A stretch of DNA of 64,000 nucleotides from an uncultured Prevotellaceae bacterium (GTDB lineage Bacteria > Bacteroidota > Bacteroidia > Bacteroidales > Bacteroidaceae): positions 1 through 64,000 of the forward strand of contig CAMOUQ010000005.1 in the NCBI GenBank assembly GCA_946626595.1. The letters run 5' to 3'. Positions 18,970-28,861 of the stretch are shown here, one piece after another (the stretch's first letter is position 1; each line of letters opens with the position of its first letter). The notes under the pieces were generated by a model. The model ran no database searches. It saw only the letters and a program-made list of their open reading frames with translations, and was not told where the DNA came from. A program made the translations under genes and the position numbers.

Positions 18970-19419
18970 TCAATTGGGGTGACGTTTGCGTCGGAAGAAG
19001 TCCTGTATCAGCCGTCGGCATTCCTCTTCAAGTATGCCCGTGGTGACGGTAGCCTTCGGGTGCAGGGCCTCGGGAGCAAAACGTTGGTAACCTCGTTTCT
19101 CGTCGCTGGTACCGTACACCACACGTCCCACCTGTGCCCATCCCAGTGCTCCGGCACACATTATGCAAGGCTCCACGGTGACGTACAGCGTGCAGTCCGT
19201 CAGGTACTTGCCACCTATGGCATCGGCAGCAGCCGTCAGTGCCTGCATTTCGGCATGTGCAGTCACGTCCCTCAGCGTCTCCGTCAGGTTGTGTCCTCGC
19301 CCAATGATGTCTCCCCTCGGACTCACCACCACCGCCCCAATGGGAATCTCCCCTTCTTCCAGTGCCCGACGCGCCTCGCGCAGCGCCTCCTGCATGTAGA
19401 AATTGTCGTCTCGCTTCAT
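18970..19419 (-). CDS. tadA: tRNA-specific adenosine deaminase / nucleoside deaminase
   Basis: MKRDDNFYMQEALREARRALEEGEIPIGAVVV; HAEMQAL and PCIMCAGAL zinc motifs. Confidence 0.9.
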   Translation of the reverse strand: MKRDDNFYMQEALREARRALEEGEIPIGAVVVSPRGDIIGRGHNLTETLRDVTAHAEMQALTAAADAIGGKYLTDCTLYVTVEPCIMCAGALGWAQVGRVVYGTSDEKRGYQRFAPEALHPKATVTTGILEEECRRLIQDFFRRKRHPN

Positions 19420-19454
19420 AGCATCTACATTATTTTTGCCCCAAAAGTACAAAA

Positions 19455-19506
19455 AAAGTTGGGAACGTGAAAGAAAAACTTACTTTTCCTTCGCGTTCCC
19501 AACTTT
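19455..19506. terminator. Hairpin in the intergenic space between the tadA start and a TonB-domain gene; strand use uncertain
   Basis: AAAGTTGGGAACG ... CGTTCCCAACTTT, A/T flanked. Confidence 0.55.
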
Positions 19507-19568
19507 GTTTATTATTGTAAATTAGCGCAATACTATAATAATTGTACTGAAATCTACTTGACTCCCAA

Positions 19569-20477
19569 CTAATAAGACAGGCTGAAATTTATGCTTATGC
19601 TGTAGCGTGAACGAATGAATCGGCCAGCCTGCATGGCCGGTCTCCATCTGGGTGACATGTTCATCAAGCGAACAGCCTCCTGGGTAAGAGACGGGTCAGG
19701 CGACTGCATAACCTCGATATCTTCCAAATAACCCGATTTGCCCACAGTAAAGCTAACTTTGACCGATCCTTGTATTCCTTTTTCCTGAGCCACAGCAGGA
19801 TATTTGACGTTCTGACTCAACCAAGGAAAAAATGCTTCGTTGCCACCAGGAAATTCCGCAGGCTGTTCGATGATGTTGTAAAAACAAAGGTTGTAACGCC
19901 CTTCGCTGGCGACAATCTTCTCCTCCGCAGTGAAGGGATGCACCTTGTTGTAGAAGGTGAGCGATACTTCGTCCTTCCCCAGTTCACTATGGCTCAGAGT
20001 GACGTCGGTGACGGAAATGAAAGTCAGGTCACCGTCTCTGCTGAACTTGAGATGTACGGGGCCTTCATCACTCAGTATCAGGTCTCCATTTGCCTTCATT
20101 GCCCACAGCGTCAGGTTGATGACCGTGTCCAGAGGCAGCGCTTGGCTGACCGATGTCCGGAAGTGAATGCCTATCTGGTCGTATTTGGCAGGAATGCTCC
20201 ACGGTTTCGACATATCAACAGCAGTAAAATATACCGTGTGCAGGGCTTCGGTATCATTGGTAATAAGATCTTTTCGGTAATAAGCATTTTCACATTTGAT
20301 GGATGCGTTGCCAAACTTAAAGACTGCAGGCTTAGGCCCTTCGTCAACGGGTTCTTCCGGCTGGGAGGGAGTTTCCTCTTCCGGGGCATCGACCTCGTCG
20401 TCGCCACAAGAAACCAGACCCACACTCAACATTGCCACCAACAAGATGGCCATTAATCTCCAATAATTCTTTTTCAT
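19569..20477 (-). CDS. Lipoprotein with C-terminal TonB domain (energy transducer-like)
   Basis: LVSCGDDE lipobox; C-terminus KYPAVAQEKGIQGSVKVSFTVGKSGYLEDIEVMQSPDPSLTQEAVRLMNMSPRWRPA. Confidence 0.85.
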   Translation of the reverse strand: MKKNYWRLMAILLVAMLSVGLVSCGDDEVDAPEEETPSQPEEPVDEGPKPAVFKFGNASIKCENAYYRKDLITNDTEALHTVYFTAVDMSKPWSIPAKYDQIGIHFRTSVSQALPLDTVINLTLWAMKANGDLILSDEGPVHLKFSRDGDLTFISVTDVTLSHSELGKDEVSLTFYNKVHPFTAEEKIVASEGRYNLCFYNIIEQPAEFPGGNEAFFPWLSQNVKYPAVAQEKGIQGSVKVSFTVGKSGYLEDIEVMQSPDPSLTQEAVRLMNMSPRWRPAMQAGRFIRSRYSISINFSLSY

Positions 20478-20497
20478 AGTTACAATTTTACAGGGGG

Positions 20498-21418
20498 TTA
20501 TCTTTCTATGGTAATGTTCAAGAAGCGGACAATGGAATCAACGGGGTCGAAGACATCGTAGCGGGCACTGTTCTGAGCAAGAAGGGTGAGCGTGGTGGCC
20601 TGCGGGCTGACGTTGGCCACCTGGACACGGGCATGGAGAGTGCCATCGCGTGGAATGGTGACATCCTCGATTCTCCAATCGAAGTCCTCGCTGTCGCCCA
20701 CAGCCCAAGAGACGACTCTTCCGTCGAAATCGTTGCTGCGGTCGTCAAAGCCTTCCATGGTCTCGAGATAGAACTCCGTGATAGCCACGCCAGTGTTGTT
20801 CTTGATGGTGAAGTCGATGACCACATTGCCCTCGTCGTCGGCCACGCAGGAATTCAACTGATAGTCTAATCCCAGATCGTTGCTCTGTATGCCATTGTCC
20901 AGTACACGGTGGTCCACAACGGGGATGTCACGTTTCTGGCATACGTCGTCTTCGAGGTAATAGACATCGGAGATGTCGACATTGAAACGAATGCCGGCCT
21001 TCGTGGCGCGATTGCTTGGGTCGAAGTCCTTGACCTTGATGCGAACGGTCCTATTCTTTTGAGGATAGATATTAGAGAGGCTGACCGAATGCCCTGGCCG
21101 CCACAGTGTTTCGTTGTCCCAGTTCGTTCCATCGACAACGTACTGTTGGCCCAGATTGTCGAAGACATTACCACCGTTCACATCTGCCAGATGCATAGTT
21201 ACTCCCAAAGGCTGACTCGTGATGTTGGTCATTGTGTACTCCATGTAGAGGTATGCACCTACGCGCTCGCATCGCTGAACGTCCATTCTGACATAGTCAC
21301 TCCACTTACGCGCCTTTTCCTCGTTCGAATCGTTGCTGCACGAAACGAATGTCAATGTACCCAGCAGCACGAAAGCCGCCATCAAAGAACTCTTCAAAAT
21401 TGTTTTTTTCATAGTCAT
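20498..21418 (-). CDS. Hypothetical lipoprotein (DUF4352-like appearance)
   Basis: LLGTLTFVSCSNDSNEE lipobox; two copies of an Ig-like extracellular pattern. Confidence 0.6.
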   Translation of the reverse strand: MTMKKTILKSSLMAAFVLLGTLTFVSCSNDSNEEKARKWSDYVRMDVQRCERVGAYLYMEYTMTNITSQPLGVTMHLADVNGGNVFDNLGQQYVVDGTNWDNETLWRPGHSVSLSNIYPQKNRTVRIKVKDFDPSNRATKAGIRFNVDISDVYYLEDDVCQKRDIPVVDHRVLDNGIQSNDLGLDYQLNSCVADDEGNVVIDFTIKNNTGVAITEFYLETMEGFDDRSNDFDGRVVSWAVGDSEDFDWRIEDVTIPRDGTLHARVQVANVSPQATTLTLLAQNSARYDVFDPVDSIVRFLNITIER

Positions 21419-21598
21419 TGTGATTTAATGTTAGCCTTGATTTATTTGCAAAATTACAACAACAATCCGTGATTTGCCATGTCTTTTCTATGGCATATTT
21501 ATGTCTTTTGCCTTCAAATGGGCTTCGTAACCGATTTGATGTTGTATATATATGCCTTTTTATATAACTTTGTACATCGAAATAAAAAGGAGACCGAT

Positions 21599-22561
21599 AT
21601 GGAATACGACAAACTATGTAGGGCGGTGGAACAACATCTGCATCGCGAGATGCGCACACCGGCAGACTTCGACTATCTGTCGGAGCAAATCATGAACAAG
21701 ACCAGCAGTTCGTTGAGCAGCACCACGCTCATGCGACTATGGGGCTATCGTCGTTCCTCGGCGACTGTACGCATAGCTACACTTGACATTTTGGCCCGTT
21801 TCATCGATTATAAAGACTATACCCACTTTCGTTCCGAAGAACAAGAAGACCCAGGGATTATCCCCCCGCCCTCCCCTGCAGGGAAGGAGCAGTCGCACCT
21901 CCAAACCCAGGACATTGGACATTCAGTTTCCGTAAGGGGAAGAGCATTTAGATGGCTCATGCTGGTTCTGTCTGTCCTCCTGGTTGCAGTCGTGCTCTCT
22001 GTTATTTATTTTCACCGTCCGCAGGAAGAGTCGCAGGAACAGCCACAGACCCAGTACATAACCAGCCTTTCCGAACTGAGCAACAACAGGCAATACCTCA
22101 TCCACACACGAGAACAGCGACGCGGTTCTCTTGGCATCTGTGGCCGACATCTGGGCACCACCTTCGAGAGCGCCGCTCTTTTCCGTTGCGACAAAGCCTC
22201 GCCCTTTGCCATCATTCAGCACGATGGCTGTTTTTACCTCTTTAGCGTCGAGAAAGGTAAATTCGTCAACGTCCTGAACTACCTGACCGACAAGCCCCTG
22301 CTCAGGGATTTTGGCGAGAGGAACTGGTGCGCCTTCGACATCCATCCGGAAACATATGGCTTTGTCTTCGACTTCAAGTCCACCACCAACGTCTACACCC
22401 TGAACGTGGCAGCTTTCGACGGTATCATTATAGACGACTGGGGCACCGCAAACGGCTTCTACGACGACGGCAACCTATTCTCCCTGGAAGACGCAGGACC
22501 CTTCGACCCCACGGAGGCCCTAAGTTATCTGACACATAATTCTTGTTCGACAAGCGAATAA
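21599..22561 (+). CDS. Hypothetical single-TM protein with intracellular N-terminal region; contains one in-frame R1-like palindrome
   Basis: ATG at 21599 (MEYDKLCRAVEQHLHREMRTPADFDYLSEQIMNKTSSSLSSTTLMRLWGYR); TM WLMLVLSVLLVAVVLSVIYF; DPGIIPPPSPAGKEQ segment. Confidence 0.7.
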   Translation: MEYDKLCRAVEQHLHREMRTPADFDYLSEQIMNKTSSSLSSTTLMRLWGYRRSSATVRIATLDILARFIDYKDYTHFRSEEQEDPGIIPPPSPAGKEQSHLQTQDIGHSVSVRGRAFRWLMLVLSVLLVAVVLSVIYFHRPQEESQEQPQTQYITSLSELSNNRQYLIHTREQRRGSLGICGRHLGTTFESAALFRCDKASPFAIIQHDGCFYLFSVEKGKFVNVLNYLTDKPLLRDFGERNWCAFDIHPETYGFVFDFKSTTNVYTLNVAAFDGIIIDDWGTANGFYDDGNLFSLEDAGPFDPTEALSYLTHNSCSTSE

Positions 22562-22629
22562 AATTCGGTTACTTCATTCATAACTCATAATTATTTTCTA
22601 TCTTTGCACAATATTATGCATTATGAATT

Positions 22630-23442
22630 ATGAATAAACATTTCTGCCTGGACGATTCGCCGGAGTTCCGCATGGTGGAACTGGGCGAGGTGACGAGCAC
22701 AAACGACTTCCTGCGCAACTACAGGCCTGTGGGGCCGGAGCGCCGGATAACACTGGTGACGGCCGAATACCAGACTGCCGGACGTGGTGCCGGACAGAAC
22801 CATTGGGAATCGGAACCGGGCAAGAACCTGCTGTTCAGCCTGATGGTGCATCCGCACCACATACGCCCCGAACGCATTTTCGTGCTCAGCGAGGTGCTGG
22901 CACTGAGCATACAGGCAGCCCTGCAATGCTCTCCCATCATGGAGGGAGACGCGGCGGGACACTGTAAAATCAAGTGGCCCAACGACATCTATTGGGACGA
23001 CCGCAAACTGTGTGGCATGCTCATCGAGAACGACCTGCAGGGCGGCCAGATAGAGCGATGCGTCTTAGGCGCAGGCATCAATGTGAACCAGACGGAGTTC
23101 GCCTTCGACAGAGGACAGACGGACGGACTGCGGCACATGGCGGAACCCGTTTCGCTGGCGCAAATCGCAGGGCACGACCTGGAGCGCCGCTTTGTGCTTG
23201 AGGACGTCATGGAGTTCTTCACCCGCTACTACAGCTGGACGGAACAGGGCCGACAGGACGAACTGCACCAGATGTACCTCAGTCAGCTCTACCTGAAGAA
23301 CGAGGTGCACGGTTTCGTCGACGCCGAAGGCTCCTTCCGCGGCACCATCACCGATGTGGAGCCCGGCGGCCACCTCATAATTGTCGATGAAATGGGCAAA
23401 AACAGACGCTACGGCTTCAAGGAAGTGGAATACGGGGAATAA
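22630..23442 (+). CDS. birA: Biotin--[acetyl-CoA-carboxylase] ligase
   Basis: EVTSTNDFLRNY; TAGRGAGQNHWESEPGKNLLFSLM; IKWPNDIYWDDRKLCGMLIE. Confidence 0.92.
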   Translation: MNKHFCLDDSPEFRMVELGEVTSTNDFLRNYRPVGPERRITLVTAEYQTAGRGAGQNHWESEPGKNLLFSLMVHPHHIRPERIFVLSEVLALSIQAALQCSPIMEGDAAGHCKIKWPNDIYWDDRKLCGMLIENDLQGGQIERCVLGAGINVNQTEFAFDRGQTDGLRHMAEPVSLAQIAGHDLERRFVLEDVMEFFTRYYSWTEQGRQDELHQMYLSQLYLKNEVHGFVDAEGSFRGTITDVEPGGHLIIVDEMGKNRRYGFKEVEYGE

Positions 23443-23481
23443 TCAGAGTTTTCAGAATAATCAGAATAATCAGAAATAACT

Positions 23482-24192
23482 ATGGCAAAGTTTAAGCGCA
23501 TCCTGCTGAAGCTCTCGGGTGAGAGCCTGCAGGGAGAACAGGGCTACGGCATCGACGTGAATCGTCTGAACGACTATGCCCGACAGATTAAGGAAGTAGT
23601 GGACATGGGTGTCCAGGTGGGCATCGTCATCGGCGGCGGCAACATCTTCCGCGGCCTTTCGGGGGCCAGCAAAGGCTTCGACCGCGTGAAGGGCGACCAG
23701 ATGGGCATGCTGGCCACGGTCATCAACTCCATGGCACTGTCCAGTGCCCTCGGTGCCATCGGCCAGAAGGCCCTCGTGCTGACGGCCATCCGCATGGAGC
23801 CCGTGGGCGAGTTCTACACCAAATGGAAGGCCATCGACGCCCTGGAGCGCGGCGAGGTGGTCATCATGAGTGGCGGTACGGGCAACCCCTACTTCACCAC
23901 CGACACGGGTTCGTCGCTGCGCGGCATCGAGATTGAGGCCGACGTCATGCTGAAGGGCACCCGCGTGGACGGCGTCTACACGGCCGACCCCGAAAAGGAC
24001 CCCACAGCCACCAAGTTCAAGGAAATCACCTATGACGAAATCTACAACCGCGGACTGAAGGTGATGGACCTCACCGCCACCACCATGTGCAAGGAGAACC
24101 ACCTGCCCATCTACGTCTTCAACATGGACATCGTGGGCAACCTGAAGAAGGTGATGGAGGGCGAGGACATCGGTACGCTGGTGCATAACTGA
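23482..24192 (+). CDS. pyrH: UMP kinase
   Basis: KRILLKLSGESLQGEQGYGID; GGGNIFRG; GTGNPYFTTDTGSSLRGIEIEADVMLKGT. Confidence 0.96.
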   Translation: MAKFKRILLKLSGESLQGEQGYGIDVNRLNDYARQIKEVVDMGVQVGIVIGGGNIFRGLSGASKGFDRVKGDQMGMLATVINSMALSSALGAIGQKALVLTAIRMEPVGEFYTKWKAIDALERGEVVIMSGGTGNPYFTTDTGSSLRGIEIEADVMLKGTRVDGVYTADPEKDPTATKFKEITYDEIYNRGLKVMDLTATTMCKENHLPIYVFNMDIVGNLKKVMEGEDIGTLVHN

Positions 24193-24232
24193 AGACCCTC
24201 CTCCCCGCTCCCCCCGTGGAGGGGGGAGGGCT
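24193..24232. repeat. R1-type GC-rich palindrome, intergenic
   Basis: gaccctcctccccgctccccccgtggaggggggagggctt, directly after the pyrH stop codon. Confidence 0.75.
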
Positions 24233-24270
24233 TGCCTTTCCGCTTGAGAGGGTTACAAACATTTTGAATT

Positions 24271-25281
24271 GTGAATTGTAGATGGACTTTGTTGGCCATG
24301 GCCTTGGCCTTGCTGGTTCCGCATTGCAGTGGTGCGACGGCGGACCGGAGCCATTATCCCATCGTCGGAGCATGGGTCATGAAGAGCGAGACGGCGCCAG
24401 ACGGAAAGGTGACGAAGTCCATCTACACGCAGTACACACGATGCAAAATCTATGACGCCGACAGCACCTACTATACGGTGCAGCTGCATGCCGTGGGCGA
24501 CGAGATGATGATAGTTGCCCACGAGATGGGGCGCTACAGGCTCAACGACTCCATATACATGGAGCGCGACCGCGTGATGCCCTTCCGCATCATCGACGAC
24601 ACCACCTTCGTCACCGAGTTCGAGGGCTACCAGGAACTGATGGTGCGCTCCAAAACCATGACTCCCGAACGCATGGAGGAGATTCGCGACTTCGTGCGCC
24701 AGCATCCCAACGACAGCGACTCGCCCGTCAAGCACTTCGTACTCTCCACCACCGAGCGCCAACTGAGGAAGGAGAACCACCTGTTCCTCTATATAATAAT
24801 AGGTATGGCGCTCGTGGCCGCTGCCGTGATGGCCTATGCCTACCGACTGCGCCTGCGAAAGCGCGAGGTGGAGCGCAAGTTGGCCGAAATCGAGGAGGAG
24901 CACGCCCTGCGCCCGACCGTCGTGGCCGATGCCATGCGGCAGGTGGAGACGGAGTTCTTCCAGTCCGACTACTACATCGCCCTGCGCCGGTGCATCGAGA
25001 CCGGAGGGAACATCAAGCCCGTCGAGTGGCAGCACCTGGAGCAGCAGCTGAAGTCCGTCTATCCCCGGTTCAGCAGCAGTCTCTACGGCCTCTACAACCT
25101 CTCGCCCGCCGAGTATCAGATGTGCCTGCTCCTGAAGATTCGCACCTCGCCAGCCGAGATTGCCGCCGTGCTGAAGCGCGACAAGAGTACCATCAGCACC
25201 ATGCGCCGCCGCCTCTACAAGAAGGTTTTCGGCAAGGAAGGCAGTGGCAAGGACTGGGACGAATTCATCCAATCCCTATAG
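24271..25281 (+). CDS. Membrane-anchored transcriptional regulator-like protein with C-terminal HTH
   Basis: GTG start; signal/TM; TM FLYIIIGMALVAAAVMAYAYRL; C-terminal LKIRTSPAEIAAVLKRDKSTISTMRRRLYKKVFG. Confidence 0.7.
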   Translation: MNCRWTLLAMALALLVPHCSGATADRSHYPIVGAWVMKSETAPDGKVTKSIYTQYTRCKIYDADSTYYTVQLHAVGDEMMIVAHEMGRYRLNDSIYMERDRVMPFRIIDDTTFVTEFEGYQELMVRSKTMTPERMEEIRDFVRQHPNDSDSPVKHFVLSTTERQLRKENHLFLYIIIGMALVAAAVMAYAYRLRLRKREVERKLAEIEEEHALRPTVVADAMRQVETEFFQSDYYIALRRCIETGGNIKPVEWQHLEQQLKSVYPRFSSSLYGLYNLSPAEYQMCLLLKIRTSPAEIAAVLKRDKSTISTMRRRLYKKVFGKEGSGKDWDEFIQSL

Positions 25282-25446
25282 GGCTATTTTGTTCATTTTG
25301 GCCCATTTCATCGGGGTTTGCAAACTATTTGCAAACTCCTTTTTTATGCCTTTCTGCAAATGCCAACAATTTGCCAACCCATAAAGTTGGAGCACTGGAC
25401 AAGAAAGACCTATCTTTGCAGTCGGAAACCAAAAATCCAATCGAAG

Positions 25447-26907
25447 ATGAAGAAACAAACCATCCTCTCATCCATCATTCTCCTTGCCCTTTGGGCATGT
25501 TCACCACAGTCCCCACGGTCCTCGTCAGCCCTTCCCATGTGGGAGCGAAAAAGCGCCCCTGCCGTTGTGCTTGGGCGGTATGTGGATTGGAAGACTGGCG
25601 ACAAGGATAAATATCCAGGTTTCTGGGGAAACGGAGAATCGTTGAAAGGCAACAGCCTCCCGGAAATAACCTTTGACTCCATAGCAGGCACATTCACCTT
25701 TGTCTGGGACATCTGCTATCCACTGAAGCATGACTTCTACGGTTGGTCACTCATGCTCCTGCCGGGCGACACCATCAGAGTGGACTTCGACCGCTCTGCT
25801 TTCGCAGAATACGAAGCATATACAAGGCCGCCCGCCGACAGCGTCACCACCCAGAAGATGCAGGAACTCTGGAAGAAGGCCATACACATCGAAGGCGGCA
25901 CCTTTGAACAACTCAAACCCCTGCACATGAAAGGAATGGGGCTGGGAGTAAGCCGCGATTATGCTAAAACTCATGCCCAAGACACCTTCGACCAGTGGCG
26001 TGAAGTATGCTGGAGCGAGTTTCAGGATGTTGTCAGTCAGTTGGATTCGCTCGACCTCTCCCTGGGGGAAAGGGAATATCGCAGGATGCTGATAGAACAG
26101 GATTACCTGACCAAACTGCGAAATTTCATGTTCGTGAAGACCAGTTGGAAGTTCATTACAGACAAGGACTCGCTGGAGATGTTCGAGAAGCAATTCACCT
26201 TCAAGGACCCTCATGCCGCCGAACTGACCTACTACCGCACCATGACTGGGTTCTATGCTTGCCTTTCAAACCTCTTCGGCGAGGGGAAGGCCTACATCGA
26301 GGCCAACGGACTGGGCGACTCGCCCTTAGGACAATGGTTCAGGGAGTTGGACGAGGCCAAGGCCGTGATGACTCGCGTCAAGGCCCGGCTGCCTGTGACA
26401 GAAGCCGAACTGGGTGCTCTCTCGCCAGAGTTTCAGGAACAGATCAGGGAGGTGCAGGCGCTCATGAAAAAGGAAACTGCCGACGGCAAGGGCACATGTC
26501 GCGACCTGCCGGAAGGCAAGCCGCAGGAATGGTTGCCCAAAATTGTTGCCGACCACAAGGGGCACGTCGTCTTCATCGACTTCTGGGCCACATGGTGCGG
26601 TCCGTGCCGCACGGGCATGAAGGAGATGGAGCGCGTGAAGGATGAACTGACGGAGCGCGGCGTCGATTTCATCTACATCACCGACACAAGCAGCAGTGCC
26701 GAGGACTGGCTGACCTACGTCGAGCGCCATGCAGGCGACCATTACATCGTGCCGAATGAGAAAATCAAGGAGATGCAAATCCCCGACTACGACAATGCCA
26801 TCCCCCATTACCTCATCTACGACCGCGAGGGCAAACTGGCCAAAACCATCTCGGGATGGCCAGGCCTGGAGGACATGGAGGCAAAGATAGAGGCCGTACT
26901 GAAATAA
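25447..26907 (+). CDS. TlpA-family thioredoxin-fold lipoprotein
   Basis: ATG at 25447; LLALWACSPQS lipobox; FIDFWATWCGPCRTGMKEME. Confidence 0.88.
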   Translation: MKKQTILSSIILLALWACSPQSPRSSSALPMWERKSAPAVVLGRYVDWKTGDKDKYPGFWGNGESLKGNSLPEITFDSIAGTFTFVWDICYPLKHDFYGWSLMLLPGDTIRVDFDRSAFAEYEAYTRPPADSVTTQKMQELWKKAIHIEGGTFEQLKPLHMKGMGLGVSRDYAKTHAQDTFDQWREVCWSEFQDVVSQLDSLDLSLGEREYRRMLIEQDYLTKLRNFMFVKTSWKFITDKDSLEMFEKQFTFKDPHAAELTYYRTMTGFYACLSNLFGEGKAYIEANGLGDSPLGQWFRELDEAKAVMTRVKARLPVTEAELGALSPEFQEQIREVQALMKKETADGKGTCRDLPEGKPQEWLPKIVADHKGHVVFIDFWATWCGPCRTGMKEMERVKDELTERGVDFIYITDTSSSAEDWLTYVERHAGDHYIVPNEKIKEMQIPDYDNAIPHYLIYDREGKLAKTISGWPGLEDMEAKIEAVLK

Positions 26908-26934
26908 TACCTATCATCTAATTACCCATAACAA

Positions 26935-28845
26935 ATGAAGAAACTATCAACTATTCAAATGAAGAAGCTGTTAACTATGCTGTGTGCCATGCTGCTGACG
27001 CTGTCGGTACAGGCCAAGGACAAGGTGATTGACCGCCCGGCATTCAGCGGCACGGCGAGTGACCTGTGCCCCATCAAGGTCGTGTTGACGAAGAAATCGA
27101 CCATTGTGCATTTCCGTATGGATTGTGCCCATCGCCGGGCATGGAGCATGACAGGGGCACGACTGGAGTGCAACGGACAGGCCTATGCCTACCAGCGTGG
27201 GCGCATCCTCACCCATGAGGGAATAGACGTCCTGGCGGACGAAGCCTTCGAACTGGGTAAGGAATATGCCCAGAATGCGCGACAGGACTTACTCGTCCTC
27301 TACTTCGACCCCCTGCCCAAAGGTGCAAAGACCTTCGACTATGCAGAGGGCGACAAAGACCTTTCGTGGAAAGTCCGCGGCGTGAGGTTGGACAATCAGC
27401 TGTATCCCTCGCTCATCCCACCCTACAAGCCTCGGGTAGATGACGGGCGCCCTTTGGAACCTATTGCCCTTAAACACGGCGAGGCTACGGCCACCATTAC
27501 CGTGCACGGAGGTGGAAACATCTATTATGTCGGCGACTTCAGTCGCGACATCATTACGGGAAACTATGACAGCCGAACCCAGTACCTCGACTCTACCCTG
27601 ATTTACTGCCACCCAGCCTACACTGCAACAAAGCCGTTGTTCATCGGTTGGAATGGGCTTGGCAATATAGACCCCAGCGGTCTGGGTACCAGTTTTCCGA
27701 TGATCCTGATTCCTGGCGAGACGTTGACACTCGAAGTAGATGCCAATGCCTGTGTGGCACGCGAACAGAATTTTGCCGCAGGCAGGCCATCGGCACACGA
27801 CTGCTACCGTCTGGGCGGTACCCTTGGCGACCTCAACCAGGCACTGGTGGAGAACCAAATGCTTAACCATGGTTATCTACCGGAAATCCCCACATACACC
27901 GATGGACAGACCTTCGTGGAATGGAGCGAACAACTGTGGCAGAATCTCAACACCCTAAGGCAAGGTCTGATGCAGCGCACCGACTACACTCGCCGGCAGA
28001 AGGAATTCCTCTCGCTATTGGTCGATAATGTCTATTTAAATATACGGCACGATTATCCAAGGGCGATTCGTTGGAAGATGCGCGATGCTGATTTCGAGGA
28101 TGCCATATCAAAACTGAAAGCCACCTATACCCTGGAAGACCCTCATGCCCGCGACCTGCAACTCTTCCGCGACGGACGTTCGTTCTACTTGCCTCTCATG
28201 CCCTACTGCCTGGAATATCTCGAAGCCAACGGACTCAACCACGGCGAGGTGTATGAGATGACGAAAGCCCTTGCCTATGCACAAGAGATAGGAAAACGCA
28301 TGAAGCAAGGCAAGGTGCAAACGGACAGCGTATTGCAGACCGTACATTCCTACTTCCAACCTGTGCTACGAGCCTTCAACGACAGTACCCGCGTGCTCGT
28401 GGAACGACTGCAGCGCGAGGCCAAGGACCGCATCATGGAGACACCCGACGTTTCGGGCAGCGAACTGCTGGACTACATCGTCAGCCAGCATCCCGGCAAG
28501 GCAGTCTTCATCGACCTTTGGGCCACCTGGTGCGCCCCCTGCCTGAACGGTATCGAGGCCATGGAACCGCTGAAAAAGGAACTGGAGGGACGAGACATCG
28601 TCTTTGTGTATCTGACCGACGAATCGAGCCCTCTGAACCAGTGGAACGAGCACGTGCTGGAGATTCCCGGCCTGCACTATCGCATCCCCTCTTCGATGTA
28701 CCGCCAGTTGCCCTGGCCTCCCGGCGGAGGCGGCATTCCGCAGTACTTCCTCTTCGACCGCCAGGGCCGTCGTGTGTGGGAGCAGACGGGCTTCAGCCAG
28801 AGCGTGATGGAAAAGATTCGGGCGGAGATAGAGAAGGTATTGTAG
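26935..28845 (+). CDS. TlpA-family thioredoxin-fold protein, tandem paralogue
   Basis: Signal peptide; FIDLWATWCAPCLNGIEAMEPL; same overall organisation as preceding gene. Confidence 0.87.
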   Translation: MKKLSTIQMKKLLTMLCAMLLTLSVQAKDKVIDRPAFSGTASDLCPIKVVLTKKSTIVHFRMDCAHRRAWSMTGARLECNGQAYAYQRGRILTHEGIDVLADEAFELGKEYAQNARQDLLVLYFDPLPKGAKTFDYAEGDKDLSWKVRGVRLDNQLYPSLIPPYKPRVDDGRPLEPIALKHGEATATITVHGGGNIYYVGDFSRDIITGNYDSRTQYLDSTLIYCHPAYTATKPLFIGWNGLGNIDPSGLGTSFPMILIPGETLTLEVDANACVAREQNFAAGRPSAHDCYRLGGTLGDLNQALVENQMLNHGYLPEIPTYTDGQTFVEWSEQLWQNLNTLRQGLMQRTDYTRRQKEFLSLLVDNVYLNIRHDYPRAIRWKMRDADFEDAISKLKATYTLEDPHARDLQLFRDGRSFYLPLMPYCLEYLEANGLNHGEVYEMTKALAYAQEIGKRMKQGKVQTDSVLQTVHSYFQPVLRAFNDSTRVLVERLQREAKDRIMETPDVSGSELLDYIVSQHPGKAVFIDLWATWCAPCLNGIEAMEPLKKELEGRDIVFVYLTDESSPLNQWNEHVLEIPGLHYRIPSSMYRQLPWPPGGGGIPQYFLFDRQGRRVWEQTGFSQSVMEKIRAEIEKVL

Positions 28846-28861
28846 GAAATATTCCTTTTTG

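Noticed and set aside
23443-23480. aatcagaataatcagaataatcag short repeat before pyrH
   Set aside because: Only three short units, too simple to support a distinct element.
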